The notes under the pieces are model-generated. The model made no database searches and was not told where the DNA came from. It saw nothing but the letters and a program-made list of their open reading frames with translations. This document shows, piece after piece, positions 23,454 to 36,037 of a stretch of DNA of 64,000 bases (its first letter is position 1; every line of letters starts with the position of its first letter). The stretch is from Sequoia sempervirens. Lineage: Eukaryota > Streptophyta > Pinopsida > Cupressales > Cupressaceae. The translations under genes and the position numbers were made by a program. The DNA lies in the NCBI GenBank assembly GCA_007258455.2, contig VDFB02270651.1, positions 494,396,320 to 494,460,319 of the forward strand, in the 5' to 3' direction.

Positions 23454-23944
23454 TGTTAATTTCTTATAACCCAACAACAGATTAATTTCACAATAAATTC
23501 ACAGAAATAAATTTGATTTATAACAATTAACACAACTGGGTTAATTAACAACTAATAACAGTGGAAGCAAAAAAATAACAAGAAGCCAATCACAAATAGG
23601 CAATAACACAGATATACCCAGGAAACCCCAGAATGGGGAAAAACCTACAAATGTTGGATCTTCTATTCAGCCTAATAGCAAACTTTTCTTTCAAAAATAT
23701 AATACAAGCTTGCTACAACAATCTTACATATATAGAGCCCAGCTACTTTACTTATCATGCAAGAAAAGAAACTTTCCTTGCATTCTTTGGATTTAAATCA
23801 CATAAAATCACTCTTGGTTTCATCCTAACCTCACAAACTCGAAAACATTCTATTAAAGAATAAAAAATCTGTTGTTGCTGAAAATACAACTCGAGTTGCT
23901 TTAAAGCAACTCCACATCCCACCTTTCAAGCTAGAAAATCAACA
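23454..23944 (-). repeat. 5' LTR of the copia element
   Basis: The direct repeat of 18990-19481 with the same TGTTAATTTC...AAAATCAACA ends, next to the primer site on the inside and TTGGA on the outside. Confidence 0.93.
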
Positions 23945-23949
23945 TTGGA

Positions 23950-24518
23950 AGCTATAAAATATTAGACATCTAGATTGTTTCCTATCACACAAATAATTAA
24001 CAATCTCATCCATACCATGCAGCTAAATTGTGGAGTCATAAATGGAAAAGATATAGAGATACAAATAATGAATGCAAACTTAAACAATGAAACCAATATA
24101 GTAGTGAAAATTAAATCTAACATCTTTATAATTAAAAAAGAGATAGATTGGCACTTGAGTATTGCCTCCCTGCCCTCACGTCTCAAACCTATGTGCAATT
24201 TTGTGATCTCTCAGTTCTATCCCTTTTCCACCTAACAGTTATGAGTTCTCCTTTTAAATAATGAATGGAATCATTCCTATCACACCACTTCTTGATGCAT
24301 GTTCTATATTGGGAATCCATCATTGTCTAGTTACAAGATGTGTACGTTTTGAACAAATTTGGTTTTATTATCTTTGTGTAACTACTTAGGTAATTTCATT
24401 ATTATCACTTTTGTGATAGTAACTAGCACTTGCTCCCAGAAGGGGTGAAAGGAATACACCGATAGTATTATATAATTACCTAAGAATTATTGACCATTTA
24501 TTTATAGAAGATATACTC
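23950..24518. other. Non-coding stretch between copia element and repeat A
   Basis: AT-rich DNA. The short open frames on both strands overlap each other and show no domain. A CTAG followed by T on the minus strand near 24430 could be a Helitron 3' end, but the upstream hairpin is too weak to call. Confidence 0.5.
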
Positions 24519-25050
24519 TTGAATACAGGGGTAGAGTATAAGTAGGAGGTGGAATCCAATTACAAATATAAAGCATAGTTTATTTTGAAGTTTTGGAACA
24601 CTAAAAGAAGTCCTTTGTACACTGTACATTTATGGGTAGTTGCACAATAATGACCAAGGTTAAAACAAAAAAAAATAATGTTGTCCACACTTAGGTAATG
24701 GCTTCTAAGATAAATAGTACTCCACAGTTGATGGCACAATTTCATTGCATTATGAGGCAACAAGATGAATATTACCAAGATATGGAAGGCCACATTAATT
24801 TAGAAATCACTAAAGAATGGAATGTCAATGTTGCAAATGGTTCTTTCTCCCCATCGACATATTCAAATAGTTTATTAAACCATAGTCAAATATAAAATAG
24901 CATGATTAGTGTATCATAAGGAGGTTAAAAACAATAGTTTATTGGAATACAGGGGTAGTGTATAAGGAGGAGGTGGAATGTAATTACAAATATAAAACAT
25001 AGTTTACTACAATGGTAATTCTCTAAACACATTGATTTATTTAGGAGAAT
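24519..25050. repeat. Direct repeat, copy 1 (partner at 32353-32852)
   Basis: Shares about 500 bases with 32353-32852, including GTAATGGCTTCTAAGA, TTTAGAAATCAC, ATGGAAGGCCACATTAA and GTGTATAAGGAGGAGGTGGA. Within copy 1 the GGAGGTGGAAT...ATAAA unit itself occurs twice (24519-24580 and 24940-25010). It lies just beyond the C-terminal end of the Helitron RepHel; copy 2 lies just beyond the C-terminal end of the RPA-like gene. Confidence 0.8.
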
Positions 25051-25739
25051 AAGAAATTCTATTTGATTTTGGATTACAGGAGCAAGGGCGGGAAGAAACA
25101 TCATTTTTTGATAATTATACAAGCCAAATCATGGTACTCCTCTGTACACTATTTTTTTGATGAAACAAATTACAATTATAAAACATAGTTTATCAATCCT
25201 GTGTACATGGTACATTTCTAGGGTATTGCACACAACAGTGTATTTTAGATTTGTTTTGTGTCTACACATTGAGAAATAACATAATTTGTGTTACAAAGGA
25301 AGATAAACATTATGTATCATATGGAGGTTAGAAACATTGTATTTTACAGTTTTAGAATAGATAAACATAATGCATGAAAGAAGTAGATGTATGTTGGTAG
25401 AGTGGGAAAATTGTTGCATGTAGAGCCGTCATTTGGGGAGAACTCTTTCGATCCCTACACATCATGGAAAATTATGATTGTGCTATGTCAATATATTTTT
25501 TGTTGGGTAAACAATATGAAATTAATAGAATAGAAGGTTGGATTAATAGTTGCATACCTGATGTCATTATAATGAGAGAGACTATAGACGAGCTTCCTCT
25601 TTCTTTTTGATAATGGTATATGGGTTATTTTTCATTCAAGAATAATGGTCAAATGAGAATGGTGGTTCTACTCGAAGATCATTTATTGATTTGACCCTAG
25701 ACATAGTTGTAAAAGTCAACCCTTGTTTTTTGACTTTCC

Positions 25740-28700
25740 AATATCAATTGTTGCTTCTTTTAGGATTATCCTTGATATTTATGTATGGTAATAGCTCATG
25801 CTATGGATAGAAGTATTTTCCTACGGTTTCCAGTAGATATGGGTATTACAGGTACACATTTTGGTTCATTTGGGTTCCATGGTGGGCCATTGTAGTCATC
25901 GAAGTGCATGACCACATATGAAGGTAAATCTGGTGGGCTAGAGTTAGTTGGGTAAACAATTTGTATTAATTCTCCAAGAGAGCCATTCACAAAACCTATT
26001 TGAATACATAAGTTGCTAACATGACTCATTGGCCTTTACATAGTAGGACCTCTTTTGGAAGTTGTTCAGAATCATTATCAGTATTTTATTTTGTATGTGT
26101 TTGTATTGCAACAAAAAGTGCAATAGGAAGATTCAGTAGTTTGAGCATTTTTTTTTTATGTAGGTCGACTAAATAATTTGTAGGAAATAGGTGCATAGAT
26201 TGGTTGAAAAATGTGTGCTCATCATTTTATAGATGTTTGTTTGTGTGAGTCATTAGTAATTTCTAGTCTTCTTCAACCGGTTCTGCATTACACATGTTTT
26301 GTAATGTTTGACGAAAGGTGATTTGGGTTTGGGAGTCACCTTGTTGGTGAAAACTTGTTTGCAGAGTAACAATTGTAGTGAACTATTTCCATAGTAGTAT
26401 AGAATTTGAGTGGGATGCATAGATTGGTTTGTCCATAATAGGGGGAAGTTGTACCAAGTTGCCTACAAGAATTATAGATGTACCACCAAAACTTATATGT
26501 TGGTTAAGGGGGAAAGCTTCACACAATCTACTATCGACTTTTAGTAGTAATTTTGGTCCAATAAGGCTCATTTCATCAATTAACAAGTATTTGACATGTT
26601 TCATCTCTTCTTGAAAGAGTGTTAGTGATTGTCCTTTTAATGGTAGTAGTTCTTTTATTGGAATTTTTAGGGCTGAATGTATTGTCGAGGAATTTATATT
26701 GAATGTAAAAATTCCTATAGGAGCAACAATAAGGGGGGGTTATATTTTGTGACGCTAAATTGTAGAGTGTGTCTTATAGTATGAATCAAATATTATTTTC
26801 ATGTACCAGATATTCCTTGTACTATCATATTCAATGGTTGGTTGCAAGAAATGTTGTTGTAGTGTTCTTTAATAATATTAAGTGCAATTTCCTATTTTGA
26901 CGATAGTGGGTAAGGTTGGTCAATGAACTTAAATGTGGATTGGTCATTTTTTTGTGACATTTTGTTTGTGTGTATAAAGTGCTTTGCACCTTTATGTAAA
27001 TGTGGAGGAACAATATGTGTGTCCCACTTGTTGTTGTCAAAATCACATTTTCCAAGCATTTCAAGGGTATTTACATCTACTTGGATAGAAAGACCCATTT
27101 TTGATAGCAATTCCCATTCATGCAATGGCAATATAGTTTGTACACCTATTGGAGTCTCAATTTCATCATCTTCTTCTTGGTTAGCTTCAATATTTGTGAT
27201 GCGGTCCACATGCCAAATAGAGTATTGGTTGAGATCCATTTCCTTCCAATGTGCAACAATATCATCTTTAGTGAGGCCAATATTTGTGGCTATGTTGCAA
27301 AAATTCTTGTATAAAAGTAGCTCCCTCCAACAAAATGTCTTATAGTGTTCTGAATCCTCATTTTGAGCACTATAAAATAGAGGAAAGACATTTATGATTG
27401 CATTGTAGTTCTTATGTGTCCACTTGTAGCATTTGCGAACGGAGGAGAAAGCAAAAGATTGGGCAGAATCAATCAATGTTATTGTTTCCATATTTTTAGG
27501 TCATTGCATGTAGGAATTTAGATAGTGTAATGGTAATGTATTTCCATCTGCATTTCTCCTGACTCAGTGAAAGGCTTTCCTGCCAACATTTAATGTGAAA
27601 AATGAGTGGCTGTGAAGAATAAGAGGCAATTTTTGTAGCATGTGGCATGTTTCTTGGGCACCTATATCACGGTCTGTAAAAATCCCATTCATGAATTTTC
27701 TATAGCCTGCTAGAGCATTGTCGTCTAGAACTTAATGTCTACATATCCATGTTAGCATGTTGATACAACTCTTGGACTTTCTTTGTACCTTAGATGCATA
27801 TTTAGCAATGTATCTAAGGACATGCATTTTTGAAACTATAGGTTGGCAATCCATATTAGCTCTCCATATTGAAAGCATGTTTGGATTGTGTATATTCAAT
27901 CTATCATCATTATGGGTGAGGGTGTATTGTTTTTTCCTATTTCATCGCATGACAAGGTAGAGGTAGTGCATTCAGTCTAGGGAGCTTTGTACCGACATGC
28001 TAGAACTTGACCCTTTTTATGTAGGTAGGTTGCTTGAGTATATTTTGTCTTTCTTTGGACATGGTTGAGAAAATCTTTGTAGTCATCAAGTTTATGTCTA
28101 GAGAAGATTTTTGACGTACTTAGTAGGCAAGGGTCATCTTGTGTAGATCAATGTCTTGTGTTATTTCTTTTAGATGGTGTATGTGGGTTCCATACACTAA
28201 CATATTTGTCAAAGAATTATTTTGCTTGTTCAAATTCTACATTGTTGTTCCAGTCGATTTTTTCCATGTCTGGTGTATTAGGAAGCCAAAGAAATCCATG
28301 TATGTGTGCAAAACCTTGATGCTTCCATTCATATCTATAGCAATAATCTATTGCATTAAAGAGCTTTTGTAATACTTCTTCATGAAAGATGGTGAACCTT
28401 TGGTGCAAGTATAGGGATGTTTTATGGGTTATTAATTGTGTTTTCCACATGATCTTTGTTAGTTTGTGGTGCACCTACAATGGTATTTGGAAAAATGCTA
28501 TGTAAATTTGGCCATTTAGTATCTGCTACACTAAATGTAAAAAATAGAGTGGGTGAGAAAATTTGGTTGATCATGTTCGATAGCTCTCCTCAACACTTAT
28601 TCTAGTATGACTGTGTTCCTCTTAGGGAAGAACCAAAGTGCATCAATTGTTGATCCAATTGAGTGTTAGACAATTATTGTATTTGTATATGAAGCTTATC

Positions 28701-29892
28701 AATTGTTGTTGGTATACAATCCTCTGCATTTTTCTTGAAAAATACTGATGTCATCCCTTGGCTATGGTGGCACATCATAAGGTTCAAAACAAAATAGCAA
28801 AATCTTGGGTGGCTACCAAATCTACTGTCATGAAATCACATCAACTATAGTACATATTCATGTAGTTCAACTTGTTTGTAGCAAGGTTACAAGTGTAGCA
28901 CAATGCTAGTTGGGAAGAGTGTGGGAAAATCCATATCTGAAAGTCCTTCAGTATTGTATTCATTGATTGATGAGGAGTCCAATTGTGGCCATAGCATGAT
29001 GTTGTCGGGTCCATCATGTAGTTGCAAGCTTTCTTTAATGATTTCTAGCTCTGGTTGGTGATTTGGAAGTCTAGCCATAAAGGATGATGAGTTGATTTGT
29101 TCATTTTCTAGTTCATTGGCATCATCCAAAGGTGGTATATTTTTCTCAATTGGAAATGTGCTTTCAATATTTATGCTATGAAATGCCTATACTAGTAGGT
29201 GGGAGTAGTGCTAGTGAGTTAACATCTATTTGAACATCTGTGTAGTAGGGATCATGTGCGATTTTATATTGTAGTGTGACATACACACATTTTCTACTTA
29301 TGTAGCAATCATAGTGGTTCCCTTGTGTATGGAATCTACGAACTATTAGAACATCCAAGTATGTCAATCTATGTGGAAGATATTTTTCTATCATTTTTAT
29401 ATCTTGTGGAAAGTTGATTGTATGACTACTATATTTGTATTGGCCACCATGAGCATGGGTGATTTGAAAAAATGGACTCACTCATGCTATTAACATCTCT
29501 TCTACTTGGGTTAGATTTTTTAACTTGGATGGTTGTTTTCTTGGATCCATATTATTAGATGTTGAAAAGCGATGTCTCCCTTTTTCGTGAAAGCATCTAC
29601 TACAAATGGGGCCATTGGATGTGGAATTGGTATGCATTCCAGGGCATAATTCACTACATAGTATGCATGTTTGTAAATTTGATAGTGCATCTGTCCTTTT
29701 TTGAAATCTTTTGGAAGTTACAACAAAGTTATTTATTTCTGGTAAGGTTGTTGTTTGAGTGTGAATAGTTTGTGTTATTTCATGGTAACTCATGGATTTT
29801 GTTTGGACATATTGTCCTATTTGGTTTGAATGACTATTGCTTGGTCCAATAATATTTGGGTGATCCATGGTTTGGATAGATTGTTGTTCCAT
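25740..29892 (-). pseudogene. Helitron RepHel (HUH nuclease plus Pif1-like helicase), broken
   Basis: N to C: zinc-finger start with CILCSELCPGMH, CSRC and NMDP...LTQVEEMLIA (29892-29482); a Helitron-type domain with GGQYKYSSHTINFPQDI (29481-29176); the Rep nuclease with the HUH motif as FAHIHGFLWLP (HIH at 28306-28298); and the two-tyrosine motif RYIAKYASK (27812-27798). A linker with WRELLLYKNFC lies at 27491-26892. In the helicase the P-loop region reads GISGT then stops at about 26815-26788, so the Walker A Gly-Lys-Ser is lost. Walker B is YLLIDEMSLIGPKLLLKVD, followed by ILVGNLVQLPPI (26604-26383). The C-terminal helicase part is QIGFVNGSLGELIQIVY and LPSYVVMHFDDYNGPPWNP (26029-25796). 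Rolling-circle transposition function is clearly lost. Confidence 0.92.
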
Positions 29893-29899
29893 TTGACGT

Positions 29900-31246
29900 A
29901 TATGACGATGAATACTTATTTCTTCTATATGGCAGGCATAGTATGCTTGGCTTCTTTTGAGAGATTTAACTTTTGCATTTCCCTTTGAACAGATTCAATT
30001 GGATCATTTGTTAGTAGGCCTTACTTTCAATATAATTATTAACATGAATGCATGTACGTAGAGTACTTTAATGAGAACTAATATTAAAAATATGTGTAAG
30101 AATGATTATTCACTAGTATAAAGCAAGAACTCAATAAAATATAGGAGATACATCATTTGCATATGCATGTACATCAATAAACTAAGTAGGTTAATCAATA
30201 AACCTAGTCAGTTGTCCTAATTGTACTACAATCTCTTTGTATGAAGGATTGAATCTCATTTAAATAGTGGCACTCAACGATTGCCTTTGGTTGTAGACGG
30301 GCAACTAGAAAAATTATGTTTTCAAGTTATGTTGTGCCTACACATTGAAAAGAAAAATTAAACATTTTGTACTATCAAATGTATGATTAGTGTTATGGTA
30401 AAAGATAAACATACACAAAAATATTAAGAAAATAAATAGTTATATGATTTAATTTTCTTGTATCAATTATTGAAAATGTCAAAACTAGATAACTCAAATT
30501 GCTCTTTGATTTATGGATTAAATATACAAAACAATAAAATAATTTACAATTTAAAGCCTACATAGACACAAACATAGAAGATTCATATAATCTGATATAT
30601 TAAAAATATTACAATTAGTACCCCCGTGCATACAATCTATGTTTTTGCTATTGCTACTTCTCTTTTCTTAAAAAAATAAAGACTAATAAAAAATCAAGTG
30701 TAGAGGCTTCCTCTCTAGAAAAATCTATAAAAAATTAATATTTCTATCTAGATACAAAATACTTTTTCCTTACCTACAACCATTGCATACAAGGAAGAAT
30801 AAGATTTTATAACCAATTTATTGCCTCTTCCTATTCTCAAACTCTACTCTAACTATGCATTACTCAAGAGAATACAAAAGAAGGATAGAAATGTCACCCA
30901 AAATGAATGGGAACTATGTACGAGTAATTTATAAATAGTCTGAATGAATCTAGGTTATAAGGCTGCAAACTATAAACTATATGGTCATTCACATGTACAT
31001 TCAAAACCTTTTCTTTGAAGTATCACATGTTAGACTTTTTTGCTATTCTGTTAATGAGTTATAGGGTTTTTTTTACTTTGAAATATGCTATACAAAGAGA
31101 AAAATTCAGTCATATGTGGTATCTTTTCTATTTTGTTATTTGTCTTGGATTTGTTGGAAAAAACAATCTGGCTACTTATAGATTCCAAAGAATAGAACTC
31201 ATTGAAACCATGCTTCTCTAATATATACTTGAAAAGGTGACACAAA
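29900..31246. other. Non-coding stretch upstream of RepHel
   Basis: AT-rich, with no coding signal. A GGGCAACTAGAAAA / GTGCCTACACATTG segment (30300-30350) resembles 25230-25280, hinting at shared Helitron-internal sequence. Otherwise nothing is recognised. Confidence 0.5.
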
Positions 31247-32036
31247 GGGTATGTGCAGGATCATCATGGAAAAAATAGGACCTTAAGTGGCGAAAAATTC
31301 AGAAAAATCAAAGTTAGGCAACTTGACATAAAAATTTGAATAAGTTATCTATATTATTTCAAAAATATGTAAGAATAGAATCTGTAGCAAATTGAATGTA
31401 GTTTCTAAACTACTAGGTTTATTTTTTTTAAAAAAGAAAAATCTATTTGGTGCAAATTTGAAATTTAAATGCAGTAGTACTTAAATTTCAAAGAAAAAAT
31501 AAGATGTTTTTCTGACCACCTTAACTACAATAAAATGATAATATATTTTTTATAATATTTTAGATATAAGTAGAGGACTCGTGTCCCAATGTGATGCATA
31601 TTTTTTTGTAATTTTTTTCCAAGTAAATAATTAATTATGAATTTTTTATTACTTTTAAAAAATATAAAAACTTGTATGTCTGACGACCTTAACTTGGTCA
31701 AAACTTCATGATTTTTTTTTTAATCCTATAGTATGTGAAGCATAGAATGTGACGCATGTTTCAAATTCAAAAAAATGTGATACCGTTTGAAAGCTATAGA
31801 TATTTTTCAATCAGCCTATCAATCAGGACTTTAGTCATCATTCAAATAGAAAATGAATAATAATTATTTATTAAATTCAAAGTAAAGAATAATTTATATT
31901 GGTGAAAAGTTGAGAATCTCCTTTAAAAACCCTTTTCATTTCATCAATTTTGGGTAAAATAAAGTCGTCGGCCACATACCCTACACATACCCATCATATC
32001 GCCACTTTTTGGCCCATCATGATCCTACACATACCC
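31247..32036. mobile_element. Non-autonomous TIR element (MITE-like), about 790 bp
   Basis: The left end GGGTATGTGCAGGATCATCA (31248) through AGTGGCG is mirrored at the right end by CGCCACTTTTTGGCCCATCA through TCCTACACATACCC (to 32035). Inverted repeats of about 35-40 bases enclose AT-rich DNA without coding capacity. No clear target duplication flanks it, so the superfamily is open. Confidence 0.65.
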
Positions 32037-32129
32037 AGAACATGAACACATTTACCAAGTTCAGATGTTTTGTAATCCAAATATGCATGAGGATGATAAT
32101 GTCCCCCTAAAGGCATTTTGAATTATTAC

Positions 32130-32350
32130 AAACCTTTACAAAACTCTGCTTAAGCAAAACATAGAAGTATCATAACTACAATATCAACTACTATCTATGT
32201 TGGATATGTCAGAGAGTGCTTGTAGCAATAGCTTGTTTTCCTCTTCAAAATCTAGAGGATTAATTTTGGTGATGGTTTCTTTTACGCATATTTGAGAACC
32301 AGTTTCATCAAATACAGATGAAAGGGTGAAGAGATAATCTTTGAAGAAAG
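32130..32350 (-). pseudogene. Duplicated 3' end of the RPA1-like gene
   Basis: A diverged second copy of 32870-33120. The minus frame reads ETGSQICVKETITKI, then DFEEENKLL, matching ETGSQRRVKETITKL at the end of the RPA-like gene. It ends abruptly at about 32350, where the 500 bp repeat copy 2 begins. Confidence 0.7.
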
Positions 32351-32352
32351 CT

Positions 32353-32852
32353 TAAAACATAGTTTATTTTGAAGTTTTGGAACACTAAAAAAAGTCCTTT
32401 GTACACTGTACATTTTTGGGTAGTTGCACAATAATGAACAAAGTTAAAACAAAAAATAATAATGTAGTCCACACTCAGGTAATGGCTTCTAAGAGAAATA
32501 GTACTCCACAACTGATGAAACAAGTTCATTGCATTACAAGGCAACATGGTGAATATTACCATAATATGGAAGGCCACATTAATTTAGAAATCACAAAAGA
32601 ATGGAGTGTCAATAATGCAAATGGTTATTTCTTGCCATCGACATATTCAAAAAGTCAAATATAAAACAACATAGTTTATTAAATTATAGTCATATATAAA
32701 ACAACATGACTAGTGTATCATAAGGAGGTTAAAAACATAGTTTAGTGGAATATAGGGATAGTGTATAAGGAGGAGGTGGAATGCAATTACAAATATAAAA
32801 CATAGTTTATTATAATGGTAATCCTATGTACACATTGATTTCTTTAGGAGAA
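32353..32852. repeat. Direct repeat, copy 2 (partner at 24519-25050)
   Basis: Near-identical in layout to copy 1, with substitutions and small indels. It is flanked on both sides by copies of the RPA-like 3' end (32130-32350 and 32870-33120), which suggests a local duplication or template switch within the Helitron. Confidence 0.8.
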
Positions 32853-32999
32853 TAAGCACATTTTGAATTATTACAAACCTTTACAAAACTCTGCTTGAGC
32901 AGTGAGCTAACCTAATCCGAACATAGAAGTATCATAACTATAGTATCAACTACTATCTGTGTTGGACATGTCAAAGAGTTCCTATAGCAACAAAAAAAT

Positions 33000-34830
33000 T
33001 TCCTCTTCAAAATCTAGGGGATCAATTTGGTGATGGTTTCTTTTACCCGTCTTTGAGAGCCAGTTTCATTAGCTACATATAAAAGGGTGAAGAGATAATA
33101 TTTGAAGATATCTTGTTTAATTATAGTTGCAACACTCATTTCTGCTTCCACGTCAAACTGCAGCATATATAAATCCTTTGTAGAGATACCAAGAAGGCTA
33201 GTGATTGAATCTTCAAAAGAAATAGCCCATAAATTTCCTTTATGGTCTGCTAGCTTTATTTGTTGTACATACCTGTAATTACAATCTGCAAATGTAACTT
33301 TACACTTTGAGCAATACCACAACTTGTCTTCACCTTGCAAAACTCTTTTTTTATAATGTTTTCCTTCTAACATAAGGGGACAAGATGGATAGAAAAAAAA
33401 TTGATTTGATGAGCTACAAAGTTTCTTTCAAAATGCATTGGATAGACTAGTGCATGTGGACACAATGCTCTTCAATATTAGCAATTGTATTTCTAGTGAT
33501 TATGAGGGGCAAATGCACAACTTCTGTAGATGATGACATAATACCATTTCCATTTTGTGAAAACCAATATTTTAGATGTTCTATTTCATCTACGATTGGG
33601 TCAATAAATAGTTGTGTACTTGCCAAAGTGCTTACCACCTTTCCATTTTTTTTCATGCGTCCATTTTTTATTGCAAGAATAACAACCTTATGTAGGAGGT
33701 ACATCTCTTGGAGTCGTGCACCTTGTTTTTGAGTAGTCGGACCCCATAGAGTCAAATTAGCAGTAGAGGAAGTCACATCTATTAGCTCAATGCCCCTTCT
33801 AAGAACTTCTAAACCATCCCTTCATCTTATTGTAGAGCTCAGGTCAACACAAACAACAATTCCAATAACATCAACAAGGGAATTGTTGGTCCTGTGGACA
33901 ATGTCAGTGAGAGGCATGAAGGAAAATGGATGCTTCAGAATTGCAAGGTCATCTTTAGAAGGAAAAACCTTGGAATCATCCTGTAAACAAATCTCAAGTT
34001 GGCTATTGAGTTTTTTGTATAATCTATTATCTGATTTAATAGTTGCCCTTGATATTGTATCTAGATAGCTCTAACTTGAACATTCTTGTAATGAAGATTT
34101 GCAACATCATTGAAGGAAGTGACACGTATCTTAGTACCATCATAGTCAATAATGTCAAAGGAGAAGACATGTCCTTGACCCTTTGGAGTGTTGAATTCAT
34201 GCATTTTTTTTTTCATTGTGACACGACCCTTTATAAGCCATCTTGTTTGAAATGGGTTCAAATTTTTGATAGGAGTAATGATGGAGGCACTCTCTTTCAT
34301 TGAGTAGGATGAGCTTATTCCAAAGAGGGTTCTTCGTGGATTTTTCTTTGCTATTGTGTCATTCTCAGGCATATTTGTGGCTAATGTAGGTGAGTACATG
34401 GCATGTAGATGCTGATTTGGTTCATTGAACAGATATATTGGCTAGCCAATGATATGATGATGCAAACATGAGATTTCTAGGTCTAAGATGACAATCCACC
34501 TATATAGTCAAAAGGAGTAAGTAGTATTTCTATATGCAATATGTTATTTAAGTCAATAATAAATTAACTAAACACATTCTCTCACCTTGACATGGAAATA
34601 AGAGGGAAACTATATGCTACAAATAGAAGTATAGATCCCTTTTGGATTTTGTCTAAATCGATCAAGGTATTGTATTTCTTTGGAAGAGTAGCCTTTTGCT
34701 TATGAACTCCATTAGATAGATCTATTCTATATCGGGTTGTTGATTCAGGGCCATGGCCAAAAATAGCTATATCTGTTACTTGTAGGTGTGATTGTAATTT
34801 TTAAGGTTGCCATCATTGATCATTGTAATT
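33000..34830 (-). pseudogene. Helitron RPA1 (replication protein A 70-like), nearly intact
   Basis: Single-strand DNA-binding protein related to the large RPA subunit, often carried by plant Helitrons. Order: N-terminal OB fold with TRYRIDLSNGVHKQKATLPK (about 34740) and GSILLFVAYSFPL; an intron of 86 bp (34585-34500, minus GTGAG...TATAG) whose removal restores the frame (MSR-WIVILDLE); DBD-A with NLNPFQTRWLIKGRVT, then FSFDIIDYDGTKIRVTSFND (34399-34061); DBD-B with DIVHRTNNSLVDVIGIVVCV and LTLWGP (34060-33447); DBD-C with WYCSKCKVTFADC zinc-ribbon remnant and LADHKGNLWAISFEDSITSL (33373-33014). Defects are one TGA in DBD-B (near 33820), a lost segment near 34065 and a break before DBD-C. It could be a captured host gene fragment, but the RepHel neighbour argues for a Helitron gene. 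Confidence 0.88.
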
Positions 34831-34929
34831 GCAATAGTAGTTAGTTGGAAATTTTGCATTTTTGTTTGAATAGATTCAGTTTGAACATTTGTAGGGGTGG
34901 GGATGTTGTTATGTGGAGCCTAATTAGAC

Positions 34930-35250
34930 TCAGAGGTTAATTTTTCCCCACTTTTATCAGTGCGGTTTCCCCCCAAATTATTTAACGGGGGTTTGGGGAT
35001 AGTGCCCCCAAGTCATGGTCAAGGGGCAACACCCCTTGTAGAGTCTAAGGGTAATTCCCCTAGTGCGTTCCCTATTGCAATATAGGGCAAGGTCAAGGGG
35101 AAACATCCTCATGAGGGCTCAAAGGAAGTGCCCCTGAAACCTCACATGACTTTTATTATTTTATAAAGCCGTTGGGAGTTATTTTTTTATTGGCCAACAT
35201 AAAAAAGCCCTATTTTTTAACCAACATAAGTCTTGATAAAACTATTAAGG
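34930..35250. other. GC-rich, hairpin-prone LTR-like segment
   Basis: Unlike its AT-rich surroundings, this stretch has runs such as GTTTCCCCCC, GGGGGTTTGGGG and GTGCCCCC, and a perfect 7 bp hairpin CAAGGGG/CCCCTTG (35020-35038). A TATA-like TTTTATAAAGCC follows at about 35158. The composition resembles the promoter-proximal part of some plant LTRs, but I cannot find LTR ends or a partner copy. Confidence 0.35.
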
Positions 35251-35565
35251 GTTAGGGTTTATGTTGATATTGTATTATATCATTTGTAGTGGTATTGAGT
35301 TGCAATACTTACTGGTTGTAATTGGTTCAATTTTTTGGATAATAATATTGGACTCTTTGTTGGTGGATGTAGCCCGAGTTTGGGTGAACCACGTTAAAAA
35401 TTGTCTCACTGTTATTTTTCTATGTTTTTCATTCCTTTTTTTAATCTTTATTTTCATTTAATTGATATTTTCTACATGCAATTCCTAACATGGGCTTGCC
35501 ATTTAGAAACGAAAATATTAGGTCTTACTATGGATCCAAGCAATAATGAGAATAGCCACATAAGA

Positions 35566-35588
35566 TAACATAACATAACATAACATAA
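35566..35588. repeat. (TAACA)n microsatellite
   Basis: About 4.6 exact copies of TAACA. Confidence 0.85.
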
Positions 35589-36037
35589 TCAATAATAATA
35601 ATTTAAAAACAATCACCCTCACAATAATCAAATATTTTTTTTGAGTATACTACTCACTTTAAAAGCATCTAATAGAAAGTGTGACAAAAATAGTGATAAA
35701 ATTTACAAAGTCATGCGTTCAAGTCTCAACAGTCATGATGGGTTGCTAAGTTTACCTATGATCCATGGAACTTATTAGGTGCAACATACATACAAAAAAC
35801 TATGAATGGAATCCCAAACTAGATTTGACAAAAGAAAAAACCCTTGAATCATTCCAACAAAGCTAACTCGTAAAAAAGGTAGCTGAATTAAGAAGACAAT
35901 AAGTAATACAAAATATCATATTTATATTAACATATGAGACATACATTTGATAGAGTTGTTGTACCATAATAACTTGTTACAAAATTCATAGCTATAGCTA
36001 TGTGTACGAATTAAAGCCAATGATAGCAGTTTTGAAA

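Larger units (their letters stand above)
18990..23944 (-). mobile_element. Full-length Ty1/copia retrotransposon
   Basis: A minus-strand element of 4,955 bp with two LTRs of about 490 bp (18990-19481 and 23454-23944). Its primer site complements initiator tRNA-Met, a purine tract precedes the 3' LTR, and a perfect 5 bp target duplication TTGGA lies at 18985-18989 and 23945-23949. Gag, integrase, RT and RNase H follow in copia order. The coding region has many TAG stops, so it is non-autonomous now. The LTRs are very similar but clearly diverged, at roughly one difference per 15-20 bases by eye. Confidence 0.95.
25740..34830 (-). mobile_element. Decayed Helitron with RPA1-like and RepHel genes
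   Basis: On the minus strand, an RPA1-like gene (34830 to 33000) is followed by RepHel (29892 to 25740), the gene content of autonomous plant Helitrons. Between them lie a duplicated RPA 3' end, a 500 bp repeat, a TIR element and AT-rich DNA. Neither Helitron terminus (5' TC, 3' CTRR with hairpin) could be fixed with confidence. Both genes carry stops and frameshifts. Confidence 0.8.

Noticed and set aside
24420..24440. CTAG followed by T on the minus strand as Helitron 3' terminus
   Set aside because: The upstream hairpin has only about three pairs and no second copy shares the end. Too weak to call.
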